Shown: positions 14,927 through 21,467 of the stretch, piece by piece
How the letters are laid out: every line of letters begins with the position of its first letter
How positions within the stretch are numbered: position 1 is the first letter of the stretch
Translations under genes and position numbers: made by a program
The notes under the pieces: model-generated
Database searches by the model: none
Told to the model about the DNA's origin: nothing
What the model saw: the letters and a program-made list of their open reading frames with translations, nothing else
DNA from: Candidatus Parcubacteria bacterium
Lineage (GTDB): Bacteria > Patescibacteriota > Minisyncoccia > JAHIHE01 > JAGLIN01
Reading direction: 5' to 3'
Length of the DNA: 22,628 bases
NCBI GenBank assembly: GCA_023142975.1
Contig: JAGLIN010000012.1
Location: 1-22,628, forward strand

Positions 14927-15156
14927 AAATATTCTACACTTGCAATTCTGCAAGTGAAATATTCTCCACTTGCAAATATCCCGTTTTTTGAAAGTGGAAA
15001 ATATGGTAGTTGCAAGCTTGCAACTAAGAAAATTTATAGTTGCAAAAAAGGCGTTTTTTGCGACTATAAATTATGTTAGTCGCAAATTAGACGCTATTGA
15101 TTTTTATGATGACAAAAAAGACGATTTTTGACACTAAGAAAATTGCTAGTCGCAAA
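14927..15156. repeat. Cluster of palindromes and direct repeats with TTGCAA cores
   Basis: The palindromes are 14937-14956 (CACTTGCA/TGCAAGTG, 4-nt loop), 15007-15026 (a perfect 20-bp palindrome TAGTTGCAAG/CTTGCAACTA) and 15035-15067 (15-bp arms with one G-T pair around GGCG). The direct repeats are 14927-14945 and 14957-14975 (AAATATTCTnCACTTGCAA), and CTAAGAAAATTnnTAGTnGCAAA at 15024-15046 and 15134-15156. No T-tract follows the stems in the standard way. Confidence 0.75.
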
Positions 15157-15228
15157 TCTGTCGTTATTGTTATTGCTTTTGAGAAGTGGGGGAGGGAGAA
15201 TGGGTTGAGTTTTTGGAAAGATTAAAAA
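15106..15228 (+). pseudogene. Third copy of the hsdM-like tail, within a 40-codon open frame
   Basis: Bases 15168-15228 read VIVIAFEKWGRENGLSFWKD and stop, clearly the same tail as 13338-13481. It is in frame with ATGs at 15106 and 15109, whose upstream part (KKTIFDTKKIASRKS) is formed from the repeat cluster. It is probably a remnant, not a working gene. It ends 14 bases before the DUF4145 start. Confidence 0.6.
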
Positions 15229-15242
15229 TTAACAAAAATATT

Positions 15243-15911
15243 ATGACAAAAGAAAAATATTTTCCATCAATGCATGGAAAAGGACAATTCCATTGTCCGC
15301 ATTGTGATGTTTATGCAAAACAATGTTGGGCGCATATAAAAGCAGGTTTGATTTGGGGTGGTTCTTCTATAGCACATATTACAAATTTTAGTGAGAACTT
15401 AGGAAAAGAATGGACTATTTCTATGTGTGAACATTGCGGTGAAAAAATAATTTGGCTTGACGAAAATATTATCTATCCGAAAAAAATAATAGTTTCACTG
15501 CCGAATGAAGATTTAAATCAAGAAATACAAGATGATTATCTGGAAGCTGCTAATATTTTTAGTGATTCTCCGCGAGCATCCGCTGCGCTTTTAAGATTAG
15601 CATTACAAAAACTTTGCAAACAACTTGGCGAAGAAGGAGAAAATATAAACAAAGATATAAAAAATTTAGTTGAAAAAGGATTAAATCCTCAAATTCAAAA
15701 ATCTTTGGATATACTAAGAATAACAGGAAATAATGCCGTTCATCCTGGAGAGATAAACATTGAAGAAGATCCAGAAAAAGTTTTGAAACTTTTTGAATTG
15801 CTAAATTTTATAGCAGAAAAAATGATTACAGAGCTAAAAGAAATTGACAGTTTTTATGATGATTTACCAGACAATTCCAAAGAAGCTGTTAAAAAAAGAG
15901 ATCAAGAATAA
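15243..15911 (+). CDS. DUF4145 protein with two Cys pairs
   Basis: The 222-residue cytoplasmic protein begins MTKEKYFPSM. A GTG 57 bases upstream (15186) is in frame, but its extra residues would be read from the hsdM-tail copy in another frame, so ATG 15243 is preferred. The N-terminal half has C18-x-x-C21 and C62-x-x-C65, likely a zinc ribbon. The C-terminal half (~100-205) is DUF4145-like and mostly helical: DYLEAANIF, SPRASAALLRLALQKLC and ITGNNAVHPGEI near the end. DUF4145 domains occur as stand-alone proteins and on restriction enzymes such as HsdR; the fold is related to HEPN helical bundles, and no function is established for this form. It is first in a close-packed set of three genes (24-base gap to the next) within a decayed RM locus, which suggests a defence-related role by context only. 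Confidence 0.78.
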   Translation: MTKEKYFPSMHGKGQFHCPHCDVYAKQCWAHIKAGLIWGGSSIAHITNFSENLGKEWTISMCEHCGEKIIWLDENIIYPKKIIVSLPNEDLNQEIQDDYLEAANIFSDSPRASAALLRLALQKLCKQLGEEGENINKDIKNLVEKGLNPQIQKSLDILRITGNNAVHPGEINIEEDPEKVLKLFELLNFIAEKMITELKEIDSFYDDLPDNSKEAVKKRDQE

Positions 15912-15935
15912 GTTTTTGAAAATAAATAAGTTAAC

Positions 15936-16169
15936 ATGTTTAGAAAAGAAAAAAAGAAAATAAATTTGGTATATGACGATGATTTAAAAGGAATGCTGAG
16001 GAAACTCGGTGTTTTAGATGATTTTGCACAAGGAAGAAAAAAATGTAAATTTTGCAAAAATATAATTAATATGAAAAATTTGCATTCTCTATTCAAAGAA
16101 TCAGAAGATGTAAAATTTGTGTGTGATTCGCCAGAGTGTATAAAAAAACTATTAACATATTTAAAATAA
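15936..16169 (+). CDS. Small Cys-motif (zinc-ribbon-like) protein, unknown function
   Basis: This 77-residue basic protein is middle gene of the close-packed trio. The N-terminal half (KKKINLVYDDDLKGMLRKLG) looks like a short strand plus helix. C37-x-x-C40 (CKFCKN) and C63-x4-C68 (CDSPEC) could together bind one zinc ion. I recognise no named family. The next ATG begins 3 bases after its stop, which argues for translational coupling and a shared role with the membrane protein that follows. AT content is higher than in the surrounding surface-protein genes. There is no visible Shine-Dalgarno; the start is the first ATG in the frame. An overlapping - strand open frame is a shadow. Confidence 0.65.
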   Translation: MFRKEKKKINLVYDDDLKGMLRKLGVLDDFAQGRKKCKFCKNIINMKNLHSLFKESEDVKFVCDSPECIKKLLTYLK

Positions 16170-16172
16170 AAT

Positions 16173-17276
16173 ATGCCAATTAATATAAATTTTAATAATG
16201 AGGAGAGCGTGAAAGTTTTTTTTGATTGTATATTTGCATATGGTGGTTGGCTTTTATTTTTTATGGTTTTTGTTTGTGCCGTATTTTACCCCGATAGATT
16301 TGAAAAATTTATTGCATTAGTTTATAAGATATTATCAAAAATTTTTAAAACAGTTCCTGTAATCAGGAAAAAATATATTCAACATGATTTTCAAAGCAGA
16401 GCTAATTCTTTTGTTAATGGTTTTTTAAAAAAAGAAATTAAAGGTTTTATTCCAATAAAACTAAAAGTGGAGTGGGTAAGTGACAATGAAATACCAAAGT
16501 CTTTTTTGGAAAATGGAAAAATGATTGTTAGGATGAGAAAAGATGATAATGAAAATAAAAATTTTGTTAATGCGTCCATGATTTTTATAGCAGAAAATTT
16601 ACTAATTAAAGCAAAAAGATATATAAGTAAAAAACAGAAGGAATCTATAGATTTATTTGTTGGCAAAAAAATATTTGAAAAGGAAAAAGAAGATGTTGTA
16701 AAGGAATTTATTGAAGATTTTTTACATCCAAAAATAGAAGAAAAAGTGGTTGATAATTTATTTGTTAAATATCAAAGTATTGATAATAAAGGATTATTTT
16801 TTTCTGTCTTTATTCAAGAAATGACTTTTCTAGGAGAAAAAGTTTTTAATAACAGGAAAGATAATTTAATTATTACAGAGGTTACAAATTTGATAGAATT
16901 TTTAAATAATTATTCAAAGCGAAAAATCAGGGAGGAAATTGATAATAAATTTTCAGGCAATTATTGTAAATTTGGAATGATTATAATAGGAAAAACAGAC
17001 AAAATTTATGAGCAAGGCAGTACTCCTTATAAAAGATATATAGAAGAGTTTGCAAAATTAAATTTGGAAACTTTATATTTAATCGGCGATATAAAAAATA
17101 AAGATTTTATTAAGGATTTCGTTTGTGGAAGTACATTTTTAAAAGAGATAAATTTTGTTATTTTCAATGAAAAGGAATATGTCGGTGAAATTTGTGATGC
17201 TCAAGAATGCTGGAAAGTAAAAAATTATCTTTTGGTTATTAGAAACAATGCAATTAAGCATTATCATATAGATTAA
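16173..17276 (+). CDS. Membrane-anchored protein of unknown family
   Basis: This is a 367-residue protein. Residues ~18-42 (FAYGGWLLFFMVFVCAVFYP) form one membrane helix, with a basic segment following (KKYIQHDFQSR), so the large C-terminal part should be cytoplasmic. That part has a helical, Lys/Glu-rich middle (~130-260) and an alpha/beta-like end with CKFGMIIIGKTDKIY, ETLYLIGDIKNKDF and INFVIFNEKEY (~268-345). I know no named family for it. It starts 3 bases after the Cys-motif gene and is last in the trio. A single membrane anchor with a large cytoplasmic domain, next to small Cys-motif and DUF4145 partners in an RM remnant, fits a membrane-acting defence module, but nothing in the sequence proves it. 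The gene is very AT-rich, suggesting transfer. Confidence 0.7.
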   Translation: MPININFNNEESVKVFFDCIFAYGGWLLFFMVFVCAVFYPDRFEKFIALVYKILSKIFKTVPVIRKKYIQHDFQSRANSFVNGFLKKEIKGFIPIKLKVEWVSDNEIPKSFLENGKMIVRMRKDDNENKNFVNASMIFIAENLLIKAKRYISKKQKESIDLFVGKKIFEKEKEDVVKEFIEDFLHPKIEEKVVDNLFVKYQSIDNKGLFFSVFIQEMTFLGEKVFNNRKDNLIITEVTNLIEFLNNYSKRKIREEIDNKFSGNYCKFGMIIIGKTDKIYEQGSTPYKRYIEEFAKLNLETLYLIGDIKNKDFIKDFVCGSTFLKEINFVIFNEKEYVGEICDAQECWKVKNYLLVIRNNAIKHYHID

Positions 17277-17283
17277 AATAAAC

Positions 17284-17358
17284 ATGCCTCAAATCTCAAT
17301 CATAAAAAAATCCGACATTCAAGAAGCGTGTAGGTTTGACGCGGAGTTTATTAAATAA
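17284..17358 (+). pseudogene. Remnant resembling the 5' end of a type I restriction hsdS gene
   Basis: Twenty-four codons, MPQISIIKKSDIQEACRFDA then EFIK and a stop. The pattern I-K-K-S-D-x-x-x-A-x-R-F-D-A-E-(F/Y) is what I recall from the N-termini of many HsdS specificity subunits, where F/Y-K-P-E-Y follows. Here the frame ends at a TAA right after EFIK, and the next sequence is a terminator cassette. It lies 7 bases after the membrane-protein gene. Confidence is moderate because the fragment is short. Confidence 0.5.
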
Positions 17359-17372
17359 TTAACAACTGGAAA

Positions 17373-17479
17373 AAAGCGTTTTAAAAAGCTCATCCTATCG
17401 GGATGGGCTTTTTATTTAAAATAGTATTTATTTGCTCATTGACCAAACTTAGTCAATAAATTAAAATAAGTGTATGAGT
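17373..17479 (+). promoter_or_regulatory. Terminator-plus-promoter cassette, copy 1
   Basis: A hairpin with arms AAAAAGCTCATC and GATGGGCTTTTT is followed by a T-run, then by TTGACC (17439-17444), a 17-bp spacer and TAAAAT (17462-17467). TTGACC is part of an inverted TTGAC/GTCAA pair that could be an operator. The whole block matches 21360-21467 at all but about ten positions. The stems are conserved and the loop differs. It ends the island transcript and could start that of the propeller gene. Confidence 0.8.
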
Positions 17480-17529
17480 ATAATAATTATTGTTCTATAA
17501 ATTATAATTAATTTTAAAATTTTAATCCT

Positions 17530-18690
17530 ATGCAAAAACTAAATATCCCTAAAACAATTCTTACCACTACACTTTTTATTTCTTTCACATTAATCATGGG
17601 ACTTTCTGTTTTCGGATATTTGGAAATAAAAAAAGCGGGGGACTTGCCTGTCGATTTTATTGAGCCCGTTAATCCTGCGGAAGATAATAATAATCAAGAA
17701 CCAGTAAAACAAACAGAGTCAGTTGAATTAGAAACTTATGAAGCGGAACTTTTTGTTGAGGCGAAATGGGGAAGCGGAGAAGGAGAAGTTGGGATTTTTG
17801 TCTCTGGAGGCGACGCGGGAGGCGCTGGTCCGGTTTATGGTCCACAGAGTTTTGATGTGGATGATAAAACTGGTTATCTATATTTATTAGATAGTGTTAA
17901 CGAAAGGGTTTTAGAATATGACGGGAATGGAAAATATTTGAGAGATTTCCCAATTGCTTGTGGAGGAACGGGAGATATAAGAATTTCACCTGATGGAGAG
18001 TTTCTGTATGTTTTTAGTGGGAGATGTGGGGCTATCTATAAATATAATGTAACAGGGGAATTTTTGGAAAGTTATTCTGTAGTTCCAGATAAAAACCCAG
18101 GTATTGGAACCGACGGAATGGCTTTTGATGAAAATGGAAATGTGATGCTGGATATAGAAATAGAAGATTATATTAAGTGGAGCAGATTTTATCAAATAGG
18201 AAAAAATGGCGACGAGTGGAAAGAAAATTATTACAAAGGATTTATTTCAAAAGACGGGAAAGAATATTATAATCTAAGCCAGATAAATTCGCGGACCAGA
18301 TCTGTTAAAGTAAAAAACAAAAAAGGTGAGCTTCTAAGAAAATTTTTAGTAGAATTACCTCAACCTGCTTATGTATATTACAAGGGATCTGATGATAAAA
18401 AGAGTATTTATCTAACCGTTGGTTTTCTTGAGCCAATAACAGAAAATGGGTTTAATTCGGATTCGTTTATCTGGAAATATGACAAAGACGGAAATTTGTT
18501 AATGAAAATAAATCGTTTTGTCCCATTAAAAAATTCTTTTGAAGATGATGAGCTTCTTGCTATTCCAGCAATTTATTTGTATTCCGATAATTTTATAAGT
18601 TTTCGTGTAAATGGCAAGGGCGATGTTTACTGGTTGGCTACTTTCAAAAACAAAGGTCTTAAAATATTTAAGTATTCAAAAATTAAATAA
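17530..18690 (+). CDS. Membrane-anchored beta-propeller (NHL-like) protein
   Basis: The 386-residue protein has an N-terminal membrane or signal segment (~9-32) and a Pro/Glu/Asn-rich linker (~40-70). From ~75 to the end the sequence looks like a six-bladed propeller: repeated strands of the type QSFDVDDKTGYLYLLDS, NERVLEYDGNGKYLRDF, GDIRISPDGEFLYVFS and DGMAFDENGNVMLDI. The Y-x-x-D-x-x-x-x-R-V-x-x-Y-D pattern is typical of NHL and related repeats, which usually bind other proteins or sugars and only sometimes act as enzymes. No catalytic residues can be named. It lies 30 bases upstream of the NlpC/P60-vWA gene, so the two probably share an operon. TAAAAT (17515-17520) lies 9 nt before the ATG; no Shine-Dalgarno is seen. 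Confidence 0.75.
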   Translation: MQKLNIPKTILTTTLFISFTLIMGLSVFGYLEIKKAGDLPVDFIEPVNPAEDNNNQEPVKQTESVELETYEAELFVEAKWGSGEGEVGIFVSGGDAGGAGPVYGPQSFDVDDKTGYLYLLDSVNERVLEYDGNGKYLRDFPIACGGTGDIRISPDGEFLYVFSGRCGAIYKYNVTGEFLESYSVVPDKNPGIGTDGMAFDENGNVMLDIEIEDYIKWSRFYQIGKNGDEWKENYYKGFISKDGKEYYNLSQINSRTRSVKVKNKKGELLRKFLVELPQPAYVYYKGSDDKKSIYLTVGFLEPITENGFNSDSFIWKYDKDGNLLMKINRFVPLKNSFEDDELLAIPAIYLYSDNFISFRVNGKGDVYWLATFKNKGLKIFKYSKIK

Positions 18691-18720
18691 ATAAAATTCA
18701 ATTTAATTAACAAAAAATTA

Positions 18721-21351
18721 ATGAAAACACTAAGCAAAAAATTATCATTTTTATTAATACTGTTTCTATTTAGTTTTGTCATAGCGCAAACATCTTCTGC
18801 AATAATTACTAGAGATAGAATGATTCATATCGCGGATAGTTATAAAAATTATATCTGGACACCGACAGAAGATAATATTTGCCATGAATTATGTTGTGTT
18901 AAGTGGAATGAAAAAGGAAAATGTATAAAGGAAATAAGCTGTCCTGTTAATACTCCAGACAGGAATACTTATACAAATTGGACAGAAGGAGTGGGATGGA
19001 AAGCGGAAGAAGAAGACGAGGAGTGGATAGAGAATATTAGTATTCCTTACCAGTGGGGAGGGTGTTCCAGTATTAAGATGGATGAAATTGAGTTTCAAGA
19101 AATAAGGGGATATGGGGATTTTGAAAATGGAGTTGAAAATGGAAAATGCGCTGGCGATGTAAGATGGTATGGAAACATATCATATAGCGCGGTAGGAATT
19201 GATTGTTCTGGTTTTGTCTCTAGATGTTGGGATCAAGGAACAAAATATGGTACCAGCACTATTCCTAAAACTTTCAGAGAATTAAGAGAATATAAATATC
19301 TAAGAACAGGAGACGCACTCAACAAAAGAGGGCACATAATGTTATTCAAAGAGTTTATATTAGACGAAAATGGCGAAGAAGAGGATGAGAGTGAAGAATT
19401 GCCCGAAAAACTTAAGGTTTATGAAGCTTCCGCTAATGATTGGAAAGTTTGGGACAGGAGTTATAATATTGAAGAAAAATTAAAAAGAGAAGGTTATATC
19501 CCCTATTCTTTCTTTAAACAAATAGACACAAATCTTGTTATTGATCGTTCGGGGAGTATGGGTGGGGATTATAGCGGGAGTGGGAGCAAGATGAATGATG
19601 CCAAGAAAGCCGCGACGATGTTTGTTTCAATGATGGGAGAAAGGGATAAAATAGGCGTAGTTAGCTTTAATAGTAATGCCAGAATAGATTATAATTTAAC
19701 CGAGATAACCGAATATGATAAATATAATCCAAGCGAAATTAAAGAGGCGGCAATAGAAAAGATAAGCAGAATTTACGCTGGCGGAGGAACTTCTATCGGC
19801 GCGGGAATGCAAGCAGGATTTGATCAGCTCAAAACATACGGGGTTGACAGTTGGGGAAATAAAGATGATGTTCGCGTGATGATTTTAATGAGCGATGGAC
19901 ATGACAGCACTGCCGGTTTAACAGATGATGTTTTAAGCGAAATTGTAAATTATAATAATAGCTATGAGAATAATAAAATAAAAGTTTGCACAATTGGATT
20001 TGGCAGTGAAGCTGATTATAATCTTTTAAGCGAAATTGCCAGTAAAACAGATTGTTCCTATCAATACGCCATCAATCTTCTTGATCTCTATTTTACCTAT
20101 AGAAGTTTGCAAATGGAAATAGCAGGGGAAGATATGCTGAAATTAAGCAATAAAATTAGAATTGTTTTGGATGAAATTATTAGTAGAACTGTCTTTATTG
20201 ATTCTACGATGGGAACTGCTACTTTCGCGATTGCTTGGGAGGGCAGTGATTTGGATCTTACTTTAATTCAACCAAATGGAATAGCTGTTAATCATGGCAC
20301 AAACGATCTAGATATAGAATTTATAGAAGGAGACACTTATGAATCCTACAAAATAAACGCCCCAATGCATGGCGAATGGGAAATGATTATTGAAGCGATT
20401 GATGTTCCAGAAGAAGAAGGAGATGAAGGGGAAGATTTTATCATTACTGTTTCCGGTGAAAACGCGATGATTTTTGAAGCAAATTTAGATAAACAAAAAT
20501 ATGCGCAAGGTGAAGAAATAATCGTTACTGTTTCTGCGGAAGATTCTGTAACGGAAACTTCTTATCCGCAATATATTTATGGAATGAATGTAAATGCTGA
20601 AATAACCACTCCCAATCAAACTATCTCCACTGTTCAGCTTCATGATGATGGTAATCACAATGATGGTGAAGCAGACGATGGAATTTATGCAAATAGTTTT
20701 AATAGTTCTCAAATAACAGGAAGTTGCACTTTTAATATCAAAGTGTCAGGCAATACGAACAGAACAGGCGATCCTTTTACCAGAGAAAAACTAATCTCCA
20801 CTTTTGTCGCTGAAAGCCAGTTGCCAGTTATGGAAGCCAAAAGTATTAAAGAAGGAGTAAAAGAAAATTTGGAAGAAGCAAAAACAGAAGATGAAGAAAT
20901 AGACGAGAAAATAGACAGTATTATAAAGAGCGTTGTCAAATCTTTACAGGATGATCTCTGGCAAGATGAAACCCATCTTGCCTCTAAGCAAGAAAATAAA
21001 GTTTTTGTGTATGAAATGACAGCTATCGCGAGAATGGAATTATATTTATATCTTGACGAATTTTTAAGTCAAGAGCAACTGCCAGGAAGCGTTGCAATTG
21101 TTTTTAAACAAGCCATTAAGAATTTAGTTAAAGCTGACAAAACTTTAGCCCAAGTAATTTTAAACGATGCTGAAAATACTTTTGTTGAAAATGAAAAACA
21201 GCAAGAGAAATTTGAGGAAATAATTATTAAAGCGGAAGAAGAAATAGAACAAGCATTGGAGCACGAAGATACTAATCCGGTAGAAGCCGTTAAATGTTAT
21301 TGGCAGTCATGGAAATATTCCCAAAGGGCGATTCAAGAAGCGGGTAAATAA
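18721..21351 (+). CDS. Secreted NlpC/P60-like plus vWA fusion protein with an Ig-like and a helical C-terminus
   Basis: This is an 876-residue exported protein. Signal peptide ~1-27. Residues ~30-260 resemble an NlpC/P60 cysteine peptidase: PYQWGG, then GIDCSGFVSRCW (D161, catalytic-type C162), and GDALNKRGHIMLF (H205). Such enzymes cut peptidoglycan stem peptides. Residues ~270-455 form a vWA domain with an intact metal site DRSGSM (D275, S277, S279), a GGGTSIGAG loop and LMSDGHD. Residues ~480-700 are beta-rich, ending in a segment (HDDGNHNDGEADDGIYAN) like the Ca-binding loop of choice-of-anchor X-type Ig domains. Residues ~715-876 are helical and charged. There is no C-terminal membrane helix or sorting motif. 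It probably binds and trims the cell wall or a neighbour's wall. The peptidase call rests on two motifs, and the third catalytic residue is not certain. Confidence 0.82.
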   Translation: MKTLSKKLSFLLILFLFSFVIAQTSSAIITRDRMIHIADSYKNYIWTPTEDNICHELCCVKWNEKGKCIKEISCPVNTPDRNTYTNWTEGVGWKAEEEDEEWIENISIPYQWGGCSSIKMDEIEFQEIRGYGDFENGVENGKCAGDVRWYGNISYSAVGIDCSGFVSRCWDQGTKYGTSTIPKTFRELREYKYLRTGDALNKRGHIMLFKEFILDENGEEEDESEELPEKLKVYEASANDWKVWDRSYNIEEKLKREGYIPYSFFKQIDTNLVIDRSGSMGGDYSGSGSKMNDAKKAATMFVSMMGERDKIGVVSFNSNARIDYNLTEITEYDKYNPSEIKEAAIEKISRIYAGGGTSIGAGMQAGFDQLKTYGVDSWGNKDDVRVMILMSDGHDSTAGLTDDVLSEIVNYNNSYENNKIKVCTIGFGSEADYNLLSEIASKTDCSYQYAINLLDLYFTYRSLQMEIAGEDMLKLSNKIRIVLDEIISRTVFIDSTMGTATFAIAWEGSDLDLTLIQPNGIAVNHGTNDLDIEFIEGDTYESYKINAPMHGEWEMIIEAIDVPEEEGDEGEDFIITVSGENAMIFEANLDKQKYAQGEEIIVTVSAEDSVTETSYPQYIYGMNVNAEITTPNQTISTVQLHDDGNHNDGEADDGIYANSFNSSQITGSCTFNIKVSGNTNRTGDPFTREKLISTFVAESQLPVMEAKSIKEGVKENLEEAKTEDEEIDEKIDSIIKSVVKSLQDDLWQDETHLASKQENKVFVYEMTAIARMELYLYLDEFLSQEQLPGSVAIVFKQAIKNLVKADKTLAQVILNDAENTFVENEKQQEKFEEIIIKAEEEIEQALEHEDTNPVEAVKCYWQSWKYSQRAIQEAGK

Positions 21352-21359
21352 ACTACGAT

Positions 21360-21467
21360 AAAGCGTTTTAAAAAGCTCATCCTGTTGAGATGGGCTTTTT
21401 TATTTAAAATAATATTTATTTGTTCATTGACCAAACTTAGTCAATAAATTAGAATGAAGATATGAGT
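21360..21467 (+). promoter_or_regulatory. Terminator-plus-promoter cassette, copy 2
   Basis: The hairpin arms 21370-21381 and 21389-21400 (with a T-run) end the propeller/NlpC operon. Then TTGACC (21427-21432), a 17-bp spacer and TAGAAT (21450-21455) form a promoter whose start would fall at about 21462, the A of the next ATG. The block is the near-duplicate of 17373-17479. Confidence 0.85.

Noticed and set aside
14927..15156. CRISPR array or attC-type integron sites at the palindrome cluster
   Set aside because: Repeat units differ in length and sequence, spacing is irregular, and no cas or integron integrase gene is near. Described only as a palindrome cluster.
15186..15242. GTG start for the DUF4145 gene giving 19 extra residues
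   Set aside because: The added part is an alternative-frame reading of the hsdM-tail copy, and ATG 15243 is better placed.
17474..17500. Eight-codon open frame MSIIIIVL after the copy 1 promoter
   Set aside because: Too short and not protein-like; it is explained by the cassette duplication that also carries ATGAGT.
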